Positions 26,825-36,000 of a DNA stretch of 45,082 nt are shown here, one piece after another. The notes below the pieces were generated by a model, which did no database searches, was not told where the DNA came from, and worked only from the letters and a program-made list of their open reading frames with translations. Source of the stretch: Candidatus Lachnoclostridium stercoravium. Its GTDB lineage: Bacteria; Bacillota; Clostridia; Lachnospirales; Lachnospiraceae. Where the stretch lies: positions 1 to 45,082 of the forward strand of contig DWZA01000107.1 of assembly GCA_019118365.1 (NCBI GenBank), written 5' to 3'. A program made the position numbers and the translations under genes. Positions within the stretch are counted from its first letter, which is position 1. Every line of letters starts with the position of its first letter.

Positions 26825-27924
26825 TGAATAAAGATCAGCCATTGGTAATTGGAGATTTAACAGTAAAAAGGCCTGTTGTCCAGGGAGGCATGGGAGTGGG
26901 TATCAGCCTCTCATCCTTGGCTGGCGCTGTCGCAAAAGCTGGCGGAGTGGGTATCATTTCCACAGCTCAGATCGGATTTCGGGAAGAAGATTTTGTAAAG
27001 CATCCACAGGAAGCAAACCTCAGGGCGATCGGCAAAGAATTCCGGAAGGCGAGAGAGATCTCTCCGGACGGCGTGTTAGGTTTTAACATCATGGTCGCTA
27101 CCAGGGATTATGAACTGTATGTCAGGGAAGCTGTAAAAGCCGGCGCGGATATCATCATCTCAGGGGCTGGGCTTCCAGTAGACCTTCCTGCCTACGCGAA
27201 AGGCAGCAGGACAAAGCTGGCGCCTATTGTATCTTCAGCCAAATCAGCCCGCGTGATCTGCAGGCTGTGGGACAGAAAATATAAGAGAGTCCCGGATCTT
27301 GTGGTGATCGAGGGCCCGCTGGCAGGCGGCCATCTGGGTTTTTCCAGAGAAGAGCTTCATCAGTACGGAGCAGATACGGAAGACGTTCCCGCTACCTACA
27401 AGAGAGATCTTTATGACCAGGAGATCCGTTCCATTATGGCGGTGGTGCAGGAATTTGAGAAGAAATACAGCACAAAGATCCCGGTTGTGATCGCAGGCGG
27501 CATTTATGACAGACAGGACGTTATCCACGCAATGGACGATCTGGGCGCGGACGGCGTTCAGGTAGCCACACGCTTCGTCACTACGGAGGAGTGCGACGCC
27601 CCCATGGCATACAAGCAGGCATATATCAACGCCAGGAAAGAAGACATCGTCATAACGAAAAGCCCGGTAGGCATGCCGGGGCGGGCGATAAAGAATCCGT
27701 TCCTGGATCAGGTGACGGATCAGCCGGCAAAGATCAGCTGGTGCTACCAGTGCCTGGAGCACTGCAATCCGGCAAACATTCCTTACTGTATAACAAAGGC
27801 TCTTGTAAACGCTGCGATCGGAAATGAAGACGAGGCTCTTCTGTTCTGCGGAAGCAACGCTTACAGGGCGGAGAAGATCGAGACAGTTCCAGCGGTCATG
27901 GCGGAGCTGTGCGGCGAAAACTAA
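26824..27924 (+). CDS. Nitronate-monooxygenase-like FMN enzyme with C-terminal Cys cluster
   Basis: A 366-residue flavoprotein of the NMO/FabK superfamily: P-V-V-Q-G-G-M-G-V-G-I near the start, S-G-A-G-L-P-V-D-L-P, E-G-P-L-A-G-G-H-L-G-F and the phosphate loop P-V-V-I-A-G-G-I-Y-D. It is longer than FabK and ends with C307-x2-C310-x3-C314-x7-C322 (C-Y-Q-C-L-E-H-C-N-P-A-N-I-P-Y-C), which could bind a metal or iron-sulfur cluster. Its start overlaps the accDA stop by one base, so it is the last gene of the fatty-acid operon. Substrate unknown: a nitronate, or a role in fatty-acid chemistry such as double-bond handling, are both open. Confidence 0.7.
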   Translation: MNKDQPLVIGDLTVKRPVVQGGMGVGISLSSLAGAVAKAGGVGIISTAQIGFREEDFVKHPQEANLRAIGKEFRKAREISPDGVLGFNIMVATRDYELYVREAVKAGADIIISGAGLPVDLPAYAKGSRTKLAPIVSSAKSARVICRLWDRKYKRVPDLVVIEGPLAGGHLGFSREELHQYGADTEDVPATYKRDLYDQEIRSIMAVVQEFEKKYSTKIPVVIAGGIYDRQDVIHAMDDLGADGVQVATRFVTTEECDAPMAYKQAYINARKEDIVITKSPVGMPGRAIKNPFLDQVTDQPAKISWCYQCLEHCNPANIPYCITKALVNAAIGNEDEALLFCGSNAYRAEKIETVPAVMAELCGEN

Positions 27925-27932
27925 ACGATCAG

Positions 27933-27980
27933 AAAGCGGTTCATACTATGGACAGTCCGTTCAGGTATGGCCGCTTTTTT
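27933..27980 (+). terminator. Terminator of the fatty-acid operon
   Basis: AAGCGGTTCATAC (27934-27946) pairs imperfectly with GTATGGCCGCTT (27965-27976), followed by TTTTTT to 27980. It closes the run that began at fabH. The 120 bp after it, before spmA, hold nothing else I can support. Confidence 0.7.
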
Positions 27981-28118
27981 ATGTGAAAGCTCTGTCAGGC
28001 GCCGATGTGGACTTCATGCTTGCATGTATGGCCGCATCGGCATTTGACAGACAAAAAAGTTCTGCTCCCTGTCCGGTCCGCATAGATTTATCCTGAAAAC
28101 AGGATGGATGTGAAGACT

Positions 28119-28739
28119 ATGCTGAATTATATCTGGTCGGTCATGATGATCGTGGGGATCCTGTGGGCGGCTCTCCACGGGAATCTTGAAGCAGTGACGG
28201 AGGCGGCTCTGGATTCCGCCAGGGAAGCCGTTACCCTGGGAATATCCATGCTGGGGATCATGGCGTTCTGGAGCGGTATTCTGGAGATCGGAAACGGGGC
28301 GGGACTGATCGGGCTGCTTTCGGAGAAGATGAAGCCGGTCCTGCGTTTCCTTTTTCCCAGGCTTCCTGACAGCCATCCGGCTATGAAGCAGATCGCCGTA
28401 AATATGATCGCCAACATCCTGGGACTGGGATGGGCCGCGACGCCTGCAGGCTTAAAGGCTATGGAAGAGCTGAAGGAACTGGAAGAGGAAAGAAGAAAAA
28501 AGGGCGGAGACGCCTTTGCCCCGGATACGGCCAGCAACGAGATGTGCACATTCCTGATCGTTAATATTTCATCGCTGCAGCTGATCCCTATAACTATGAT
28601 CGCTTACCGCAGCCAGTACGGAAGCGTGGACCCGGCGGCGATCACAGGGCCGTCCCTGATCGCAACGGCTGCGAGCACAGCGGCGGCGGTGGTGTTCTGC
28701 AAGGTGATGGACCGGAAGCAGAAGGGGAAAATTCTGTGA
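28119..28739 (+). CDS. spmA: Spore maturation protein A
   Basis: About 206 residues from the ATG at 28119 (M-L-N-Y-I-W, the usual SpmA start; an ATG at 28104 would add five residues). Integral membrane protein of the nucleoside-recognition (Gate) family, with helices around M-M-I-V-G-I-L-W-A-A, the motif G-L-G-W-A-A-T-P-A-G-L-K-A-M-E and S-N-E-M-C-T-F-L-I-V-N-I-S-S-L-Q-L-I-P. In Bacillus SpmA acts with SpmB in dehydrating the spore core. Normally spmB follows directly; here it is 9.2 kb away on the other strand (37972-38493). The stop codon is overlapped by the promoter of the next operon. Confidence 0.9.
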   Translation: MLNYIWSVMMIVGILWAALHGNLEAVTEAALDSAREAVTLGISMLGIMAFWSGILEIGNGAGLIGLLSEKMKPVLRFLFPRLPDSHPAMKQIAVNMIANILGLGWAATPAGLKAMEELKELEEERRKKGGDAFAPDTASNEMCTFLIVNISSLQLIPITMIAYRSQYGSVDPAAITGPSLIATAASTAAAVVFCKVMDRKQKGKIL

Positions 28740-28764
28740 CAAAATGTGGTTTAAAGGGTATAAT
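28736..28764 (+). promoter_or_regulatory. Promoter of the DUF262-ATPase operon
   Basis: GTGACA (28736-28741), 17 bases, perfect TATAAT (28759-28764). The -35 box lies on the spmA stop codon, so the AT-rich unit brought or acquired its own promoter at its left edge. Confidence 0.65.
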
Positions 28765-28815
28765 AGAAATATCTGAAACTTTAAAACAGGCCATAGAGAA
28801 TGAGCGGAGATTGAT

Positions 28816-30084
28816 ATGGAAAAATTAGTCAGGGAAGAGGTCGGAAAACTTTTAAGTGTAGGGAAAGAAAATGGCGGAATAAGAACAACAACGATTATGC
28901 AGTTGCTCAATGATTTGCGGGAATACTCAGATGAACAATATGAAGAAATATTGAATTTGATTGAAGAAGAGAAAATTAATTTAATTGTGGATTCTACAGA
29001 AGCCAGGACTACTTTTTTGGATTCCAGTAAAATTTCTATTGTTTCAAAAACACTAAGTGTAGAAACTATTGTGAAAAAATTAAAATATGGAGAAATTGAT
29101 CTGGATACTGACTTTCAAAGAAAAAGAAGTCTGTGGAGCGATAATGTAAAAAGCCAGCTTATAGAGTCTCTTATGATACAGCTTCCTATACCCCCTATGT
29201 ATTTTGATGCAAGAAATACCAATAAATGGCAGATCATAGATGGATTACAGAGGCTCTGTACATTAAATGAATTTCTCATAGAAAAAAAGTGGAAGTTAAC
29301 AGGATTGGAATACCTGACAGATTATAATAATTGTGCGATGGAAGATCTGCCCAGAATATACCAGAGAAGGATAGAAGAAGGACAACTGACGTTTTACCTG
29401 ATTTTACCAGAAACTCCGGAGGAAGTGAAATACAGCTTATTTAAAAGAATCAATACGCCGGGGCTGCGTCTTGAACCTCAGGAGATCCGTCATGCATTAT
29501 TTCAGGGTAAAGCGACAAAATTACTGCAGGACTTGGCAGAATCAAAAGAATTTTGTGATGCCACTAATAATGATGTCGCTTCCAGCAGAATGCAGGACAG
29601 GGAAATGGTGCTAAGATATCTGGCTTTGCATTATTTGGGTGAAGAGGCATATAGAAACCGTTCTATAGATGAGTACCTTAACGCAGCGATGGTTTTTTTT
29701 AATAAGCAGACGGACGAGTTTATCGAGGATTGTAAAAAGCTGTATTTTAAGTCTCTGGCATGTGTATACGGTATATTTGGCAAGTATTCTTTTAGAAGGA
29801 TATCAAAAGTCAGGAGAAACGATCTGAAACCAATCAATACCGCATTATTTGAAAGCTGGATGAATGGAGTTGCACAGTTAAGTGACGATGATAGAAAAAT
29901 TTTAATTGAGAAAAAAGAAACGGTACAAAATTTATATATCGATGAATTGGATAAAAAAAGTTCATTCTATAGTGATATAGGTTCCGGAAAATATCGATCA
30001 TTTGTTAGAAGGAATGAAACGATCCAAAGGATAATACGGGAGGTTTTAAATGAAAATACAGAGCCTGCATTTGAAAAATTTTAA
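28816..30084 (+). CDS. DUF262 (ParB-like) protein without a C-terminal HNH domain
   Basis: 422 residues, first gene of an AT-rich three-gene operon. Residues about 90-210 carry the DUF262 core: L-D-T-D-F-Q-R-K-R-S-L-W (about 94-105) and I-D-G-L-Q-R-L (D142-R146), a variant of the D-G-Q-Q-R motif that in GmrS-type enzymes belongs to a ParB-like NTP-binding site. An N-terminal 80-residue extension and a long C-terminal helical region follow no family I know. Unlike GmrSD, no DUF1524 HNH nuclease is visible. It overlaps the ATPase gene by 35 bp. AGCGGAGAT before the ATG is the ribosome site. Probable role: nucleotide-dependent sensor or switch of a defence system (inference). Confidence 0.75.
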   Translation: MEKLVREEVGKLLSVGKENGGIRTTTIMQLLNDLREYSDEQYEEILNLIEEEKINLIVDSTEARTTFLDSSKISIVSKTLSVETIVKKLKYGEIDLDTDFQRKRSLWSDNVKSQLIESLMIQLPIPPMYFDARNTNKWQIIDGLQRLCTLNEFLIEKKWKLTGLEYLTDYNNCAMEDLPRIYQRRIEEGQLTFYLILPETPEEVKYSLFKRINTPGLRLEPQEIRHALFQGKATKLLQDLAESKEFCDATNNDVASSRMQDREMVLRYLALHYLGEEAYRNRSIDEYLNAAMVFFNKQTDEFIEDCKKLYFKSLACVYGIFGKYSFRRISKVRRNDLKPINTALFESWMNGVAQLSDDDRKILIEKKETVQNLYIDELDKKSSFYSDIGSGKYRSFVRRNETIQRIIREVLNENTEPAFEKF

Positions 30085-31141
30085 ATGTTTGGAAAATGTA
30101 AAATTTGAATTTGGAAACTTAAATTTACTGGCAGGAGCTAATGGCTGCGGAAAATCATCCTTGATCCAATCGCTGCTGCTGCTCCGCCAGTCATACGAAA
30201 AAACAGGAAATGCAGATACACTCTTAACGTCTGGAAATTATATTAATTTAGGCGCGGCAAATGATATATTGTACGATAATGCGGATAAAAATGAAGATAT
30301 TTCATATTTGATCTGTGACGAAATGGGAAATACTCTGGAATTATCTTATAAATATGTTTCAGAGAGCCATGGATTAAAATGCAAAGTTAGCCCTAAAACC
30401 GATTTAGGAAATTTAAATATATGGGGGAACGGATTTGAATACTTATGCGCGGAAAGAATAGCGCCTCAGACAATATATTCCTCTTTAAATCAAACGGATT
30501 TTTTAGGACTGCATGGAGAAAATGCATTTAATTTCCTTGAGGAATATGGAGATGCTTTAGAAGTTGATGAAAGTTTTTTTGATGGTACTGATAATAAATA
30601 CTTGCTGTATTATGTAAATCAATGGTTAGAGAGAATATTTCCGGGATTTACAGCCCGCCTTTCTAAAATAGCAGAAGCGGATGCTGTAAGTTTGCGCTAT
30701 GCAGAAAAAATAAGAGACAGGGTTGGAAATCCACATAGAGCTATCAATGTTGGTTTTGGTATTACCTATGTATTACCCATTTTAGTTGCATTATTAAAAG
30801 CCCAAAAAGATAATATGATAATAATTGAAAACCCAGAAGCTCATCTTCATCCCCGTGCACAAAGAATTATGGGCGAATTGCTTGCAAAAGCCGCTTTGAC
30901 AGGAGCGCAGATAATTATTGAAACACATAGCGACCACCTCTTAAACGGAATTAGAATTGCTGCAAAAGAAAAGATTATAGAGGCAAATAAAATAAAAATG
31001 TTTTTCTTTATGAGAGAAGATGTAGGGATGCAGTATCATGTTAATGTCTACGCGCCTCAGCTCGATAATGAAGGTAATATTGATATATGGCCGGAAGGAT
31101 TTTTTGACGAGTGGGATAATGCTTTAGCAAGATTATTTTAA
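30050..31141 (+). CDS. OLD/DUF3696-type AAA ATPase
   Basis: 363 residues from the ATG at 30050 (GGGAGGT 5-11 bases before). SMC/RecF-like ATPase: K-N-F-K at the N-terminus, Walker A G-A-N-G-C-G-K-S (29-36), Walker B I-I-I-E-N-P-E-A-H-L-H-P (about 257-268) and the H-motif I-I-E-T-H-S-D-H-L-L (about 289-298), after which the C-terminal W-P-E-G-F-F-D resembles DUF3696 proteins. There is no Toprim nuclease domain, so it is not a complete OLD nuclease. It lies between a DUF262 gene and an unknown gene, the arrangement of known multi-gene anti-phage systems. Base use is strongly AT-rich compared with the flanking genes. Confidence 0.85.
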   Translation: MKIQSLHLKNFKCLENVKFEFGNLNLLAGANGCGKSSLIQSLLLLRQSYEKTGNADTLLTSGNYINLGAANDILYDNADKNEDISYLICDEMGNTLELSYKYVSESHGLKCKVSPKTDLGNLNIWGNGFEYLCAERIAPQTIYSSLNQTDFLGLHGENAFNFLEEYGDALEVDESFFDGTDNKYLLYYVNQWLERIFPGFTARLSKIAEADAVSLRYAEKIRDRVGNPHRAINVGFGITYVLPILVALLKAQKDNMIIIENPEAHLHPRAQRIMGELLAKAALTGAQIIIETHSDHLLNGIRIAAKEKIIEANKIKMFFFMREDVGMQYHVNVYAPQLDNEGNIDIWPEGFFDEWDNALARLF

Positions 31142-31151
31142 TGGAGGTACT

Positions 31152-31901
31152 ATGGATATAGTTTTTAATGATATTTCCGTTCAGTATCCGTTCAGAGATA
31201 AATACGATGCTGTTGAAAAGATTAAAGAAAGTATAAAAATTCTGGCTTCTTTGCGTAAACAGGATTCTTCGTTTAAGTTAAGTTCTCAGGAAAAAATAAC
31301 AGGAACAGAAATAGCTCCAGGATATTATTTTGAACAGCTTTTTAGTGAAAAAGAGGGGTTGCTAAGCCATAATTATAAAACAGCAATAAAAACATATTTT
31401 CTAAATTTTAATATGAGAACGTTTAAAAATGGAAAATTTGTTATTGACCAAAAAGAATCTGTACAGTGCGGATATGCATTTGAAGAAGGAAAGTTGCTGT
31501 TCAGCCTTCGGACAAGAGAGGAATTTTCCAAAGAAGTTATTAAAGGGAAATATACGAACGATAATATGAACTATTCAGAAGCAAAAATTGATAATATTGC
31601 TGAAGAAGACCATCTTGATATCCATTGGAAAAAATTAGGAAAACGAATATATAATCCAAGCCCTAAGCACAAAGTTGATTATGGATGGGGAAGCGATATG
31701 GATTTGAATGATCAGGAAGCCCAGATCGTACTGGATAAAGCTGTAGTAGCAGAAAACAGCGAAAAACATTTAATTGCAAAATATAAAGGGACATATTATT
31801 CATTCCGCTGCCATTGGAAAAATGAGTATCATGGATATCAGGATAATTCTATGCCAGAACATCTGAAACGGAAGCTTCAGGATATTTATCTTAACCAGTA
31901 A
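31152..31901 (+). CDS. Unknown third protein of the DUF262-ATPase operon
   Basis: 249 residues, begins 10 bp after the ATPase stop with GGAGGT before its ATG. I do not recognise a family. Visible features: a Lys-rich N-terminal half, I-H-W-K-K near 158, D-L-N-D-Q-E-A-Q-I-V-L-D-K-A near 190, and a Trp/His/Tyr-rich stretch F-R-C-H-W-K-N-E-Y-H-G-Y (about 218-229) near the C-terminus. There are no membrane segments. As the only member of the operon without an assigned fold, it is the most likely effector or substrate-binding component, but this is inference from position. AT-rich like its two partners. Confidence 0.65.
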   Translation: MDIVFNDISVQYPFRDKYDAVEKIKESIKILASLRKQDSSFKLSSQEKITGTEIAPGYYFEQLFSEKEGLLSHNYKTAIKTYFLNFNMRTFKNGKFVIDQKESVQCGYAFEEGKLLFSLRTREEFSKEVIKGKYTNDNMNYSEAKIDNIAEEDHLDIHWKKLGKRIYNPSPKHKVDYGWGSDMDLNDQEAQIVLDKAVVAENSEKHLIAKYKGTYYSFRCHWKNEYHGYQDNSMPEHLKRKLQDIYLNQ

Positions 31902-31915
31902 GGTCAGGTACATAC

Positions 31916-33049
31916 ATGATTTATTTAGACAACGCAGCCACAACTTTAAAAAAGCCTGCTTCCGTGATCGAAGCGGTCAAAACAGCCATGGAGTCTATGG
32001 GAAATTGTTCCAGAGGCATATATGGAAGCAGTATGGACGCCTTCCGCGTGATCTATCAGACCAGGGAAAAGTTGGCGGCGATATTTCACTGCAGGCCGGA
32101 TCATGTGATCTTTACCTGCAATGCCACGGAAGCTTTGAATATGGCGATCCATGGGACGGCGGTCCCGGAAAGCCGGATCATTTCCACAGATCTGGAGCAT
32201 AATTCTGTACTCCGGCCGCTGTACCGTCTGGAAGAGGAGCAGGGAATCGCCCTGGATTTTGTACGGGCGGACAGGCAGGGAAAGATATGCTATGAAGAGT
32301 TTGAGGAACGGATTCGTCCTGAGACACGGGCGATCGTCTGTACCCATGCCTCCAATCTGACGGGAAATATGCTTGATATCGGAAAGATCGGGGAAATCGC
32401 CAGAAAACACGGCCTGCTGTTTATCGTGGACGCTTCTCAGACAGCGGGGATTTATCCTATCGATATGGAGAAAATGGGAATTGATATCGTATGTTTTACC
32501 GGACACAAGGGCCTGATGGGGCCTCAGGGAACAGGCGGCTTATGCATCCGGGAAGGAGTTCCCATTAAGCCGTGGAAGATCGGAGGAACAGGGGTGCAAA
32601 GCTACAGCCGCGCTCAGCCTTCCGCTTTTCCGGAGCTTTTGGAGGCGGGTACTCTGAACAGCCACGGCATCGCGGGGTTGTCCGCGGCGTTGGATTTTAT
32701 CAGGGAAACCGGGCCGGAGAAGATCCGGGAAAAAGAACTGGGGCTTATGAGACGGTTTGCCGACGGAGTGTCAAAGATACCGGGGATCCGGCTGTATGGA
32801 GATCTTTCAGCGGATAAAACGGCGATCGTTGCTTTAAATATAAAAGATTATGACTCTGGCGAGGCGGCGGACGCTCTCTGGCAGGATCATGAGATCGCAG
32901 TCCGGGCCGGGGCCCACTGCGCCCCAAGGATGCATGAGGCGCTGGGAACCAGGGAACAGGGAGCGGTGCGCTTCAGCTTTTCCTGGTTTAATACAGAAGA
33001 AGAGATCGACCAGGCAGTGCAGGCGGTGGAGGAGCTGAGCAGACTATAA
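31916..33049 (+). CDS. Class V aminotransferase / cysteine desulfurase-like protein
   Basis: 377-residue PLP enzyme resembling the TIGR01977-type desulfurases common in Clostridia. Y-L-D-N-A-A-T-T at the N-terminus, F-T-C-N-A-T-E-A-L-N (cofactor loop), D-L-E-H-N-S-V, V-D-A-S-Q-T-A-G and the Schiff-base Lys in T-G-H-K-G-L-M-G-P are seen. The late loop R-A-G-A-H-C-A-P holds the candidate catalytic Cys. It would liberate sulfur (or selenium) from cysteine for cofactor or tRNA modification. It starts 14 bp after the AT-rich operon but has the GC content and codon use of the core genes, so it probably predates the insertion. Confidence 0.85.
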   Translation: MIYLDNAATTLKKPASVIEAVKTAMESMGNCSRGIYGSSMDAFRVIYQTREKLAAIFHCRPDHVIFTCNATEALNMAIHGTAVPESRIISTDLEHNSVLRPLYRLEEEQGIALDFVRADRQGKICYEEFEERIRPETRAIVCTHASNLTGNMLDIGKIGEIARKHGLLFIVDASQTAGIYPIDMEKMGIDIVCFTGHKGLMGPQGTGGLCIREGVPIKPWKIGGTGVQSYSRAQPSAFPELLEAGTLNSHGIAGLSAALDFIRETGPEKIREKELGLMRRFADGVSKIPGIRLYGDLSADKTAIVALNIKDYDSGEAADALWQDHEIAVRAGAHCAPRMHEALGTREQGAVRFSFSWFNTEEEIDQAVQAVEELSRL

Positions 33050-33071
33050 AAACAGCTGTTTTTTATTCCTC

Positions 33072-36000
33072 TTATCTGCGCTGCGCTGAAAAATATGACG
33101 ATAATATCTCTTTGATATGCTGATACCGGCGGGCATAAGAATTTTCTACACGGATCAGCTGCATATGATGCTGCCGGCAGATTTCATACTTTTTATTATC
33201 TCTGTTTTTTACTACGTCATTTTCGTAGTGCTCTTTGCCATCAAGCTCTATTACAAGCACAGGATACTTGCGGTCACCGTGCTTCTCATATACCACAAAG
33301 TCAAAACGTCCGGTATAAAACAGGTCGTTATATCTGGAAGAATTTTCGAATACCTGGGAAACGGCGACTTCTTTTTCTACGGAAAAGCGATTTTGCGTCA
33401 ACCATAAGTTGTCTAAAGCATGACTTAAAGTTGTAAGAAAAGCCTCCTCTGTAGCTGTGCTGAAAGGCTTTACTCCTAAAGCTCTGGAGTGAGTCTGCTT
33501 TGGCGCAACTGTCGATGTTCCATTGGATTGTACATAACGTATCAGATCATACAGATCGTCTTCCTCGCCGTCCCGATGAAGACGGTTGATATTCGCCATA
33601 CTGGAGAGCAGGATCAGCTGTTCTTTTGCCCTTGAAACGGCTACATTTATCAGCTCCCGGTTATTTTTCAGCCATTGATAGGTACCGTCGTATGTCTGAT
33701 CTGTCAGAGCGGTGGAAAATAAGATAACGTCCTTTTCGTCTCCCTGAAAGGCATGTACTGTGCCGCATGAAACCTGGTTTAGCCCCTCTTCTTTCAGTCT
33801 CTGCTCAATAGCGGATTTTTGATTTACAAAAGGCGTGATCACGCCAATAGACTTATTCCGATTAAAGGAAGCAAAGCGGACGATCTCTTCAATTTCTTCT
33901 GGAGAAGTGTTTTTATGATAACAGCAGGAACCGTCTACGTCGATATATTGAAGAGGGTTCTTTTCCTTGCTCTCCGAGCAGATCTTCAGTTGGGAATTAT
34001 AATATTTTCGGTTGTTAAAACCAATGATCTTTTTATCGCAGCGGTAGTGACGGCGCAGGAGAACTTCATCGCTTACACAGTCGCAGGAAAGATACGTTTT
34101 GTAAACAGAGTTTGCGCGGTAATCATATTCATCAGAAATCTGATATTTCTTTCGCAGTACCTGATTGGACAGCTCTGGAAGGAGAATCACCGGATTCAGC
34201 TGCTGAGGATCGCCTACCAGCATCAAACGCTTTCCTCTGATAATAGGAACCAGGGAAATGGCCGTATTGCACTGGCTGGCTTCGTCCATAATGACCATAT
34301 CAAATTTTGGAACAGGTTTTCCTAATCGATGAGAGGAAATACACGTCGTCTCTACAACAGGAAATATCCGAAGAAATTCCGTTAGATTCTCATCATCATT
34401 TAAATACGCCTGAAACTGCTCTATACGTTCTTCTTCATTTCCCAGATAGAGGATATTTTTAAGCTTTTGATTTTTAGGTTCTCCAATCCGCTGAAGATAT
34501 TTTGCAGATATATAATATAAATATTTTTGCAGTTCTTCGCTGCCGCCTGCAGCCAGTCCTACAGCTTCTTCTTCTGAGATTTCTCCCAGAGCGCCAATCC
34601 GCTTCTCCACTTGTTCTAACTGACGTCCGCCAAGGTTTGCCTGAAAATTGACCATTTGCAGGGAAGTCCTATGATCTTTTTCATAATCCAGCAGACGGAG
34701 GATCGTTTCCTTCCTCTCTTTTAAATCCAACATATCGTCGTACTTTTTTAATATGTGAGAAAGCCGTTTTGCACGTTCGGCCTGCTCTGATCTGTTCCGT
34801 TCAAGAGTGGAGGCATATACGTTGATCTGAGAAGCCTGTTCGTATAACTGGCGGATCTGGTCCAGCGCCTCTTTCATCTTTTTCTGATTTCCCAACCGGA
34901 CTGCCGGAAATAAAATTTTTTTTCCGCGATATGATAAGGAAGATAATTTTTTTGCGACTCCGTCGATAGGATGGTTGTTGTAAGAAACAAATAGTACGGT
35001 TTTTTCGTTAAAAAAAGCAGTGATGATCGTATCTACGATCGTATTGGTCTTCCCTGTGCCGGGAGGACCCTGTACATAAGATACCGGATATTTCATCCCA
35101 TTGTGGATCGCCAAAAGCTGGTCCATATTTACCTTTCGGTCTGGCAGAGCGATAGGAAGAGAACGTCCTCCGCGCGGCCTGTCCAGAAGTTCTCCGAAGA
35201 AAGCCCGGATCGGAACAGTGATCTCTCCGGTCTGATACATTTCCAATATCCCATTATATTCTTTGTGAAGATCCAGTGGAATATCTATTCCCAAACCTAT
35301 CATATAAGGCAGGTCGTCTACCATACGTCCGGGGCCGATCGATGCGGTCAGCCTGTTTTTTATCTCCTCCTGATTTTTTTCGAAATCATTCAGAAGCTCA
35401 TAATCATCTCCGTCAAGAAAGCGGCGGATACTTTCTTTTTCCCCGCCTACAGTAAATTCTGTGCAGACTGTTATGTGGTCTTCCGGACGAAGACACCGGG
35501 CTTTTACATCTAAATGGACTTTTTTGTATGCAAGAGTATAAAGGCCCCTGGGCGTATAAATACTCAGAACGTTTACGGCTAATCTTTGTATCCGCAGCCG
35601 GTCCTGTGTATCCTTATCCTGCTCAGTCCTTTTTTGAAAATACTCTGTGATCATCCGGAACTGTTCGTCATCCAGACGACAGATTCCGCCAGAGAAACTT
35701 TCACGGTCAAAATGCTGTATCAAAGTAAAATCCAGGCGATAGGGAGTGGCGTCCATTCGGCTGCAATCTTCCAGATAATTTAAAATTTTCAGATTTGCCC
35801 CGTGGTCGAATAGTCCCCGGTATTTTTCCGGATTCAGCCCGATATCGGATACAAGGCGGGAATTTACTGGATAATAGGTTCCGTCCAGCAAGTGAGACGC
35901 TATGATAGAATCAATATAGATTTTTTCAAATCGTTCCAGGTGGAGAGTTCCCAGGTGAAGGCCTTCTACAGTAAGAACCCTTTTCGCTGGATTGAGATCA

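Noticed and set aside
31916..33049. The desulfurase as a DndA-type phosphorothioation enzyme of the defence island
   Set aside because: Its codon use and sequence match ordinary clostridial desulfurases, and no dndB-E genes are present; proximity alone is not enough.
33048..33065. Terminator between the convergent desulfurase and helicase-nuclease genes
   Set aside because: The AAAACAGCTGTTTT palindrome has almost no loop and only a weak stem; I could not support it as a terminator.
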